Shown one piece after another: positions 6,004 through 14,500 of a DNA stretch of 19,126 bases. The DNA comes from CAZDUS01 sp964609375. Its GTDB lineage: Bacteria; Verrucomicrobiota; Kiritimatiellia; CAIKKV01; CAITUY01. Position 1 is the first letter of the stretch. Every line of letters starts with the position of its first letter. The notes under the pieces were generated by a model. The model made no database searches. It saw only the letters and a list, made by a program, of their open reading frames with translations, and was not told where the DNA came from. Position numbers and translations under genes: made by a program. The DNA is taken from the NCBI GenBank assembly GCA_964609375.1, contig CAZSSA010000043.1:1-19126 (forward strand), read 5' to 3'.

Positions 6004-7194
6004 ATGAATTCTGACTTTAATCCTCAGTTGCCGTCGGTATTTGGCGATCTAAGCCCATGGCAGAATGCACCCGCTTTTTGGCCTGCCCATCCGGCGCAAG
6101 GGGTCCCCTTCGCCGGCACCCTGAAAGAAGCGACACTCAACACGATTGGCCGTAGCGCCGGTGGCCACGAGATCCTCGCCATCGAATATGGGGAAAAGGA
6201 ACCGGTAAACGCCACCACTGAAAACCTCCAGTCCGCTCTGGCCAGCGGCATCTCAACTCCCGACCCCACCGCCATCTTCCCCAAAACTTTCTATGGAACC
6301 GAACGGCGAAATCGGCCCGTGGTGGTCTTTCAGGGCGCCATCCACGGCGATGAGATCACCGGCACCGCCGCCACACTCAATCTCTGCCGCATCATTGAAA
6401 CCGGCGCAGACCTCCGTGGCCGGCCCTGGCCCGAATTACAGCAGATGGCCCGCGCCGCGCGAGTCTGCATCATCCCATGGCTTAACATGGACGGGGCCAT
6501 CCGTTCTCCTGTATCCCACCATGCAGGCATGGCCGCTTCCGCCGCCGAGGCAATGCTGGCAGGAGTGAAGAAAGACGGAACCCCCCTCACGTATCCCCAC
6601 TTCAAGGCCGTTTCCCCAATTCCCCCCGATGACATGGCCTTCATGGGCACCTACTTCAACGATGCCGGCATAAACCTGCAATACGATTTCTGCATGCCTC
6701 GGAGGCAGCCGGAAACCCTCGCCTGGATGGACTACTACCTGGGAGAAAGGCCTGACGGCGTCGTCATCTGGCACTGCAATGCCGGCTCGCTGATCGGGCC
6801 GCCAGGCTATTACCTCCCCCCGGGGCATCAACTGGAGGAAACGCGAATTGCCGGGGCCGTACACGGCCGGCTCCTTCGGGAAGGATATGATCACCCTGTC
6901 GCCAGCCGCGCAAGCTGGGCCACCCTGCCCGGCATGGGCAAGCCCTTCATCGAACAGTCAACCGCCGTCTACCATGTATCCGGTGCGCTGCCGGTCATGT
7001 GCGAACTCCCAAACGGCTGCAAGGAGTATTTCTGTTCATGCGAGGACATGCTCACCATCGGCCTGCTGACCATCGAGGAGATTTTCCGTTACGCCCATAA
7101 CGAGGGGTTCCGTCCCTACGAGTACTGGAAGAAAGTGCGCGACAAGATGCAAAAACCTCCGACTCAACTCGAGACACCAACCCCGGAACACTGA
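6004..7194 (+). CDS. M14-family zinc carboxypeptidase-like protein
   Basis: With the start at 6004 the protein has 396 residues. Metallocarboxypeptidase features are clear: the HxxE zinc motif in GAIHGDEITG (111-120; His114, Glu117), an NxDG loop in PWLNMDGAI (158-166), a third zinc ligand His257 in VVIWHCNAGS (253-262) and the probable catalytic base Glu334 in LPVMCELPNG (329-338). In the place of the NR pair that binds a substrate C-terminal carboxylate it has INLQYDF (223-229), so the specificity arginine seems absent. No signal peptide is evident, so it probably acts in the cytoplasm. An in-frame ATG at 5959 would add 15 residues with atypical AT-rich codons and lies at the expected transcription start; it remains possible. 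It is the first gene of the seven-gene run, ending 9 bp before the next gene. It likely hydrolyses an imported peptide, amidated or acylated compound; the substrate is unknown. Confidence 0.85.
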   Translation: MNSDFNPQLPSVFGDLSPWQNAPAFWPAHPAQGVPFAGTLKEATLNTIGRSAGGHEILAIEYGEKEPVNATTENLQSALASGISTPDPTAIFPKTFYGTERRNRPVVVFQGAIHGDEITGTAATLNLCRIIETGADLRGRPWPELQQMARAARVCIIPWLNMDGAIRSPVSHHAGMAASAAEAMLAGVKKDGTPLTYPHFKAVSPIPPDDMAFMGTYFNDAGINLQYDFCMPRRQPETLAWMDYYLGERPDGVVIWHCNAGSLIGPPGYYLPPGHQLEETRIAGAVHGRLLREGYDHPVASRASWATLPGMGKPFIEQSTAVYHVSGALPVMCELPNGCKEYFCSCEDMLTIGLLTIEEIFRYAHNEGFRPYEYWKKVRDKMQKPPTQLETPTPEH

Positions 7195-7203
7195 ACTCGG
7201 ATC

Positions 7204-9318
7204 ATGGCCACAAACGACAACCTTCATCCGCCACCCGAACCCACCCCCATTCGCCAAGGGCTGTCGTTGCGTGCCCTCCTGTTATCTGCCGGAGTCAGTA
7301 TTCTGGGCGCCGTTATTGCCAACTATCACGATGGCATCATTCTCCATGATGACATCTCGCAGCACAACATTATCGCCCCCCTGGCCGTAGCCGCCATCCT
7401 TCTCTTCGCAGGACTGGTCAATCCCGTCATTTCCCGCCTGAGCCCGCGCCGCGCCTTCAGCGGCGCCGAACTGGGCGTGGCGCTGGCCCTCGCCCTGCTA
7501 GTCACCCCCCTGTCGCGCTCGTTCTGCGCCAACTGGGTCCGCACCGTGGGCTATATGCCTTCGCAGATCGAGGCGCAGCACCCAGGCATCAAGCCCCTTG
7601 CCAAGGCCAACCTCTTCGAGGTTCTGCCCGAACATGCCCTGCTGAGCACGGAGGCCTCTCGTGTTTTCGATGACGGCCTCGCCCCCTCTGATGGTGGCAT
7701 GGCCCATTTATCCGACATCCCCTGGGGAGACTGGCTTGCGCCAGCCCTTTACTGGGCCCCGATCATGCTCACGTTTCTGGTCCTGGTCATCAGCATGGCC
7801 CACCTGCTCTACCGTCAGTGGGCGGAACGGGAACTGGTTCCCTTCCCGCTCGCCGAATTCGCCGCCGACCTCGTACGCCGGGACCGTCAGCGCCATCTCC
7901 CTGATATCGGCTATAACCGGAGCTTCTGGATCGGGTTCGGACTCCTTTTCGTCATCTTTGCCATCAACGGTCTTGTCCCCCATATACCCAAGATGGTTGA
8001 GATCCCCCTGAAATTCAACTATATTGAACTGTCTAAACAGTTCCCTTTCCTCAAGAATAGCCTGGAGGGTTACTCGCTGCTGCGCGGTTCGATTTATTTC
8101 GCCGTCGTGGCCGCCGCCGTCCTCCTCCCCGCGGAAATCAGCTTCACCTCCTGGTTCACCTGGCCCGTGATGATCGTTTGCACCTATATCTACTACACGC
8201 AGACCGGCCAGGCATTCACGGGAGTCCAGCGCAACATGATGCAGACCGGTTCGTTCTGGGCCATGGCCATCCTGATTCTCTATGCTGGCCGCACCTATTA
8301 TCTGGCCCTTTTCCGCCAGGCGGTCGGCCTCGGCCCCCGTTCAGTCACCAGCGGCCCCGTCGACCCGCAGAGCGTCCGGGTCTGCCGGGTCTTCCTCCTT
8401 GCCCTTGTCGGGTTTGTCGTCATCCTGAACCGTTACGGGATTCCCTTGGACCTGGCCGTCATCTGGACCCTCGCGCTACTCATCCTTTTCCTTGTGACAT
8501 GCCGCCTCGTGGCCGAAATGGGGATCCCCTGGACCCCGATACACATCGGACCACTGCCCTTCCTGCTCAGCTCGCTAGGGGAGAAGGCCATCGGGGCCAA
8601 AGCCTTTGCCTTGATGGCAATTTTCAATAACCTGACCCTCAACACAACCGTCTACGTCTCGTCAGCGGCCATCAACGCCGCCCATGTCGAAGCGCGTTCA
8701 CGGGGCCGCATTTCCGGGGGCCGCATCCTGATCCCTTTCCTGGCGATCATGGTCGTGGCCCTGATTGCCACCGCCATGTGGATCGGCTACAGCAGCGAAG
8801 GGGCGGCCAACGACTATCCCTCAAGGAATTTCAAAACCATCAACGAGACGGCCAGTTCAATCCAGAACCAATACCTTCAAGGCGATAACCCGCCCGCCAT
8901 GCGTGAACTTCTCTCCAAAAATACGCCTTTCAAGGAGCGGTGGGCCGCGGTACGGGTCGATCCACGCTTCCCCCCCATGTTCGCGTGTGGCGCCGCCCTC
9001 ATCCTGTTGACGGGATTTGCGCGGCTGCGCTTTTCCTGGTTCCCCCTCCATCCCCTGCCCCTTGTTCTGCTGGGATCCTGGCTCATGTCCCGTTATTTCT
9101 TCTCCTTTTTTCTGGGCTGGCTCATCAAGGTTGCCATCATCAAGATCGGTGGCGGACGGCTGTTTGAGAGAACAAAACCGTTCTTCGTGGGCGTTGTAAC
9201 CGGGTTGGCATTTATTTATGCGTTCTGGATCGTCGCCAATATCGTCATTTTCAGGGCAAATAATTTCACCTTCGAGCCGGAATGGGCTCTGATCTTCAGG
9301 GATATGTTCTCGAGTTAG
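7204..9318 (+). CDS. DUF6785/DUF6784-type polytopic membrane protein (OPT-like)
   Basis: The protein has 704 residues with about 14 hydrophobic helices, among them near 22-41, 57-77, 88-105, 180-203, 240-258, 295-311, 314-332, 347-367, 391-410, 412-432, 500-523, 597-612, 617-645 and 665-690. The ERELVPFPLAEF motif (208-219) after the fourth helix resembles the (E)KLPFP segment of oligopeptide (OPT) transporters. The C-terminal part (about 595-704: FPLHPLP, FFLGWLIK, then KPFFVGVVTG) matches my memory of the DUF6784 region found after DUF6785 in PVC-group membrane proteins. That is recognition from memory and should be checked. It lies 9 bp after the peptidase gene and 7 bp before the permease gene, so it is cotranscribed. 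A role as a carrier for peptides or related solutes in the cytoplasmic membrane is inferred from the OPT-like motif and the neighbouring peptidase. Confidence 0.8.
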   Translation: MATNDNLHPPPEPTPIRQGLSLRALLLSAGVSILGAVIANYHDGIILHDDISQHNIIAPLAVAAILLFAGLVNPVISRLSPRRAFSGAELGVALALALLVTPLSRSFCANWVRTVGYMPSQIEAQHPGIKPLAKANLFEVLPEHALLSTEASRVFDDGLAPSDGGMAHLSDIPWGDWLAPALYWAPIMLTFLVLVISMAHLLYRQWAERELVPFPLAEFAADLVRRDRQRHLPDIGYNRSFWIGFGLLFVIFAINGLVPHIPKMVEIPLKFNYIELSKQFPFLKNSLEGYSLLRGSIYFAVVAAAVLLPAEISFTSWFTWPVMIVCTYIYYTQTGQAFTGVQRNMMQTGSFWAMAILILYAGRTYYLALFRQAVGLGPRSVTSGPVDPQSVRVCRVFLLALVGFVVILNRYGIPLDLAVIWTLALLILFLVTCRLVAEMGIPWTPIHIGPLPFLLSSLGEKAIGAKAFALMAIFNNLTLNTTVYVSSAAINAAHVEARSRGRISGGRILIPFLAIMVVALIATAMWIGYSSEGAANDYPSRNFKTINETASSIQNQYLQGDNPPAMRELLSKNTPFKERWAAVRVDPRFPPMFACGAALILLTGFARLRFSWFPLHPLPLVLLGSWLMSRYFFSFFLGWLIKVAIIKIGGGRLFERTKPFFVGVVTGLAFIYAFWIVANIVIFRANNFTFEPEWALIFRDMFSS

Positions 9319-9325
9319 GAACCGT

Positions 9326-10774
9326 ATGGCGACCCAATTGAACATCCGCGAACAATCTTCGCTGCGATGGAGCAAGGAAATTGAGATTGCGGTGGATGGA
9401 ATCCACTACCGTCTGCTCCGTTCGCTGCTTACACTGGGTGTCGTGGTGCTGGCCGTGGCGTTTATCACCAACATCCTGGTGGAAGCCCGGATTGCCGGAT
9501 CCTGCAAGAACGGTGTCCATGCGTTGGTTGAGCAGCAACGCGAACTGGTTCTTCTGTCATCCTTTACAGACACATCGCTCGGTCTCCGCGATCTGGCCAC
9601 CCGCATCGCCGACCTGCCACCCGGTGGCTGGCCTCTCGATACGCTTGACCGCTGGCTCGGGATTCCCATGGCGGAGTCAGGCCGCTTCCAGGCAGACTGC
9701 CTTGCCTGGCGGAAGGCCGAGCGGTGGCTCGAGGAGCGCGCCCCAGGCCACCGGCGCCTCCTGGCCGGCAAGCGGGATATCGAGGAGACCTTCGCCCTAT
9801 TGGATACCGACGTGGGTCGCCGTGCCTTCGCCGAGACAGCCCGGGGCATACCCCTGCAGCTTCCGCAAGAATTCCTTTCTTTCGCGGCACGCCGCAGGGC
9901 CTTTCTCGCGGAACTTGAGGCGGCAACCATCCGGCTTAACCATGCCCGCGCGGCGTTCAGCGCCTCCATCGGCGGCCATCCCCTGCCTGACTGGCTGGTG
10001 GCCACAGAGGCCGGTCATGCCGCTTCCATCCTGGAGAAGTCCGGACTCAAGATCACGCCGGAGCGTCTCGACTCTCTCCGACGCCGGGCACGGGACCGGG
10101 ACGTTGAGCGCTGCCTTCTCGCCCGGCTGGACGCACCCGGTTTGTCCGTCACCTGGCGCAAGCAGTTCAACCAGATATTCGAGAAAAACATGGCCATCGA
10201 TCAATTGGCCTCCGATATGGCACGGGCACAATGGTTGCTGAACCAGCCGGCGCCAGGGCCGTTACTGACAACCGAAACGGCCTTCCACGCCGCCAAACGG
10301 TTGCGGGATACCAGACGCCTGACTGAGGCGGACAACCAATTGACGGCCGAATACGGCAACGAGCCGGGCCTTAGCGCCAATATGTTCTGGCTTCTGATCG
10401 TTTCGCTGCTGGTCTGCATGGCGGGTATAACCAATGCCATGCTGCTCAGCGTCATCGAACGGTTCCGGGAAATCGCCACCATGAAGTGCCTCGGAGCCCT
10501 CAACGGCTTCATCGCCCGGCTCTTCCTCCTTGAGGCCGCCTGCCTTGGCCTCGTTGGCGGGCTGCTCGGAGTCCTCCTCGGGGGTACGATCGGCCTCGTT
10601 CGCATGACCTTCGCCTACGGCGAGTGGGTGGTCCGGTTTTTCCCGTGGAGCGGATTGGCAGCCACGGCCGGAATCGCCACTGCCTGCGGTCTGGTCCTGG
10701 CCACGCTTTCCGCCCTGTATCCCGCCTCATCCGCGGCCCGCATGCCGCCTATCGAAGCCATGAGGGTCGAATAA
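9326..10774 (+). CDS. FtsX/MacB-like ABC transporter permease with helical extracytoplasmic domain
   Basis: The protein has 482 residues. One N-terminal membrane helix (about 30-52) is followed by a large extracytoplasmic region (about 53-350) and three C-terminal helices (about 352-377, 394-425, 442-465). This is the four-helix topology of MacB/LolC/FtsX permeases. The cytoplasmic loop ERFREIATMKCLGA (about 379-392) and the ending YPASSAARMPPIEAMR are classic FtsX-family features for coupling to the ATPase. The extracytoplasmic domain is predicted from composition to be mostly alpha-helical and charged, unlike the beta-rich MacB periplasmic core domain. The start ATG follows an AGGA ribosome-binding site 5 nt away. 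Its stop TAA overlaps the ATG of the ATPase gene (TAATG), so the two are translationally coupled and very likely form one complex. Such type VII ABC systems work by mechanotransmission rather than by moving a solute through the membrane. Confidence 0.88.
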   Translation: MATQLNIREQSSLRWSKEIEIAVDGIHYRLLRSLLTLGVVVLAVAFITNILVEARIAGSCKNGVHALVEQQRELVLLSSFTDTSLGLRDLATRIADLPPGGWPLDTLDRWLGIPMAESGRFQADCLAWRKAERWLEERAPGHRRLLAGKRDIEETFALLDTDVGRRAFAETARGIPLQLPQEFLSFAARRRAFLAELEAATIRLNHARAAFSASIGGHPLPDWLVATEAGHAASILEKSGLKITPERLDSLRRRARDRDVERCLLARLDAPGLSVTWRKQFNQIFEKNMAIDQLASDMARAQWLLNQPAPGPLLTTETAFHAAKRLRDTRRLTEADNQLTAEYGNEPGLSANMFWLLIVSLLVCMAGITNAMLLSVIERFREIATMKCLGALNGFIARLFLLEAACLGLVGGLLGVLLGGTIGLVRMTFAYGEWVVRFFPWSGLAATAGIATACGLVLATLSALYPASSAARMPPIEAMRVE

Positions 10775-11523
10775 TGGCCAGAAAACTATCCCAAATCATC
10801 ATACGGACCCAGGGCCTGTGCAAGGATCACAAGCGCGGCAGCACCGTTACGCACGCGCTCCGGGACGTCAATCTCGAAATCACCCGCGGCGAGTTCATCT
10901 CGTTCATGGGCCCGTCGGGATCCGGCAAAACAACCCTCTTCAATTCCATCGGCGCCCTTGACACCCCGACCTCCGGAACCGTCTTCATCGACGAGGTCGA
11001 TGTCGCCCAGCTCAACGCCGACGAACTGGCCTACATCCGCTGCAAGAAGATCGGCTACATCTTCCAAACCTACAACCTTGTCACCGTCCAGACATGCCTT
11101 GAAAATGTCATGACCCCCATGATCTTCGCCGGAATGATCACTGACCGGGCCATCAAGCGCGGCATGGAACTCCTCGCCCTCGTGGGTCTGGCCGACCGCT
11201 GGGATCACCGCCCCAAGGAAATGTCCGGAGGCCAGCAGCAGCGCACCGCCATTGCCCGCGCGCTCGCCAACGACCCGGCCATCCTGCTTTGCGACGAACC
11301 CACAGCCAATCTGGATCTCAAGACCGGCCAGGAAATCAACGACCTGCTTGTCAGCCTGCAGCAGAAGCGCGGGACCACCGTGATCTGTTCCACCCACGAC
11401 CACCGGATGCTCAATGTCTCGGACCGTGTCATGTGGCTTCGCGATGGCTGCGTTGAGCGGATTTCCCGCCGGCAAGACCTGAAAATTGAACTCGCCGAGG
11501 TGGAAGTGGAGACCAAATCGTGA
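10774..11523 (+). CDS. LolD/MacB-type ABC transporter ATPase (first of two)
   Basis: The protein has 249 residues with every nucleotide-binding motif intact: Walker A GPSGSGKTT (46-54), Q-loop Gln98 in IFQTYNLV, signature SGGQQQR (151-157), Walker B ILLCDEPTANLD (170-181) and H-loop His208 in STHDHRM. The sequence style (FISFMGPSGSGKTTLFN; ALDTPTSGTV) is that of the LolD/MacB subfamily that partners FtsX-like permeases. A longer open frame reaches back to 10624, but that would lie inside the permease gene. The ATG at 10774 overlaps the permease stop, is preceded by GAGGG and gives the standard subfamily N-terminus. The stop TGA (11521-11523) overlaps the GTG start of the giant gene. It probably powers the upstream permease, the downstream M28-FtsX fusion, or both as a heterodimer. 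Confidence 0.95.
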   Translation: MARKLSQIIIRTQGLCKDHKRGSTVTHALRDVNLEITRGEFISFMGPSGSGKTTLFNSIGALDTPTSGTVFIDEVDVAQLNADELAYIRCKKIGYIFQTYNLVTVQTCLENVMTPMIFAGMITDRAIKRGMELLALVGLADRWDHRPKEMSGGQQQRTAIARALANDPAILLCDEPTANLDLKTGQEINDLLVSLQQKRGTTVICSTHDHRMLNVSDRVMWLRDGCVERISRRQDLKIELAEVEVETKS

Positions 11524-14500
11524 ACCGTAACCTCCTTCTCTCGCTTCTGCTGGGTGGCATTTCCACCGCCGCCGCCACTCAGGTCCCCGTCGACGCCGGG
11601 CGCCTGACCCGTGTCGCGAACGACCTGAGCTCACTTCCCCACCGGCTTTCCGGAACCGCCGAAGGCATTGCCGCGGGCGACCGCATCATCAGCGGCCTGA
11701 AGGAGGCGGGCATTCCCGGTGAATGGATCATCGAACAGCCGTTTGAGGTGACCCAACTCCGGCTCAACGCAGGCGACTGCTGGCTCGAGGCCGGCGGAAA
11801 ACGTCTTGCCCTGCAGCCCTTGCGGCCCAATGGCATGGCGCTACCCGTGACGCCGCCCGAAGGACTCGAGGCTGAAACCGTCTATCTTGGCAACGGCTCC
11901 GAAGACGCTTTTCGCGGCCGCTCCATTCAGGACCGGATTGCGGTGATGGATTTCAACAGCGGCGACCGCTGGCAGGAGGCGGTCCGGGCAGGCGCCATCG
12001 CTATCCTCTTTGTGGGAATGCCTCCCCGTTCTGAATCCCCCGTCTCGACAGACGACAAGCCCAAGAGTGTTTACGCCAACTTCGAACTGCCCCGCTTCTT
12101 TGTCTCGCATGAGGCGGCAAAAGCCAGCGGGGCACTCAGCGGCGCACGGATCCGCCTTTTCTGCCGCATGGGCTTCCAGCGAGTCTGTGGACGCAACATC
12201 TTTGTGATGCTCCCCTCCCGGTCCGGGGCGCCGGCCACCAACGAATACGTTATGTTGGCCTGTCACTACGACACCTTCGGCGCCACGCCCTTTGCCATCT
12301 TCAATCCAAGGCTGGCCGCCAATGCGGCCGGGCTGATCGAGGCCGCCGCCGCCATCAGGAATGACCCGATGGAACGCGCCGCCGTTGTGGCCTTTTTTGA
12401 CAACGAAGCTCAGCAGCAGGCAGGCCAGGTCCAGTTCCATTTCGCGCGTGACGCCTACTCCATTGAGGATGCACCCAAATCCCTGATCCGCATGATCAAG
12501 GATCGCGAAGCGGAACGCACCCTGCTTGAATCCAAACTGGCCGTCATCCGCGATCCGGCCTCCATCCTGAAACGCCAGTCGGCCAAACCCGGAGCGTCCG
12601 CCGCCCGGCAGGAATTGCTGGCCGCCGCCGAACTGAGCTACAACCGCAGCGTGGCGGATCTTAGTGAGGCACGCCGCGAATTCAATCTGCTCGACCGCCA
12701 AGTCACCCGTGCCAAGCAACGCATCGCCCTGTTCAGGAAAAATGCCGTTGCGGTCGCGCCAGAGGCAGCAGCGGCTGAACAGGCGCACCTGAACGATGAA
12801 CTCTCCAAGGCCGAACAACACAGGGCCATCCGCTCAGAACCGGCCCAGGCCCGGATGCAAGCGGCCCTGCGCACCAAGGAAAGCCTGTACGCAGCCCGCA
12901 AGTTGCTCGTCGAGGGAAAGGAACCCGGACCCGGCACCGATGAGAACACACGCCGCCTCTTCACGGCCCTGCTGGACGAAGTGCAGTCTTCTTGGCAGTC
13001 CCGGCTTGCAGAGCAAGCGGTTGAGGCGGACCATCTCCGTCGTTTCCAGGCACTGGGTGAATGGTTTGCCGGCAGGAACATGGTCGCCCTGATCGTCTGG
13101 AATATCGAGCCCTCATCCCGTCGCTGGACCATTCTCGGTCCGGAGCTTGTTACAGACGGTATCCAGAACCTCCAGGCCACCCGTTGGATCAAGACTTATA
13201 TGGAGACCCACGCACCCTCGTTTCCAGGATGCAACGGCCTCGTCACAGGCCTTGCCAGTCCCTCGGCAGCCGGCATTGGCGGCCAGGTATCTTTCGTGCT
13301 GGAACTGGGAAGCGTCGGGGCCGCCTTCCCCGGCCCCCGGCCTGCAGCCGAACCCGGGCTGGGCCTGGCCGGCTTTGCAGGCCACACCACCGAAGCCCTG
13401 GCCTTCTGCCGCGAATTTGTGCGCCAACCCGAGTTGAGCCGGGTACGGATTCCAGGACGCCTGAATGCCGATCTGGTCTTTAATCTCCCCTCCTGGTCCG
13501 ACAGCAGCAGTCGCTACGACGGGTGTTTTGTCCGGCAATATGAAGCGAAGTCAAAGGCGGGAGCGCCCATCCCGGATGCCCCGGTATTCATCCAGAAGAG
13601 CAACCGTGAGACCATTACCGTGGATGGCCTCCCACCGCCAGAGGCCTGGGGCGGATTCTGGGTCTCCAGTTCCCGTGTTGGATCCTTTCCCCTGATGGCG
13701 GTCCGTTGCGACAGTAAGAAGTTGAACATCCAGTCCGCCCTCTATGACAGTCAGGGGCAGATCAGGGCCATCAGCCAGCGCCACCCGAACGGCTTGATCG
13801 GAGTGGCCGGGAACTGGGAACAACCTTCCGCCTTCCTGGAAGACATTAACAACCAGATTGTCCTGTTCGATGTACGCTCCCGCATCCGGTTGACGGGCAT
13901 CCGTTCCGCCGCCGGCCCCGTCGAGGAGAAAAGCGTTCACTTCATTGATGCCAACACCTCCAGCAAGCCGAAGCGCCTCAACCTGAGCCTGAGCGGGGAT
14001 CTGCTCTCTGTCTTCACGGGTCAGTTGCGGGGATACATTATAATCCAGGGGTCTCAGCTTCTGCTGAATGCCAGCCCGTATGAACCGACCGGCATCGGCT
14101 ACGAAGTGGAACCGGGAATCGGCAATGCCCTTGGCCGATCGGTCCGGGATGTATGGCTGCTGGACGAAAGCCGGCTGAACAATCTGCGGCGCCACAGTAT
14201 CCTCGAGAATGGGCTGGAGCGTCTGCACGCCAGGGCCGAACAACTGCTTGACCTGGCCGCGCAAACAGCGGATTCACCCCTTCTGGCCAACGCACGACGC
14301 CTCGTATCGCTGGCCTATTCCCACCGCGTCTACGAGCCGGTGCGTACCGTAACCAATGACCTGATCAAGGCGGTCATCATCCTCCTGCTCCTGGCCATCC
14401 CGTTCAGTTTCGCCCTCGAGCGGCTCATTTCCGGATCCCCGAACATCTACCGCCAGATTACCGGCTTCGCCATTTGTTTCACCCTGGTGTTCACAACCCT

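Noticed and set aside
10624..10773. Longer start for the first ABC ATPase
   Set aside because: The extra 50 residues overlap the coding C-terminus of the permease and do not resemble an ATPase N-terminus. The ATG at 10774 overlaps the permease stop and gives the normal subfamily length.
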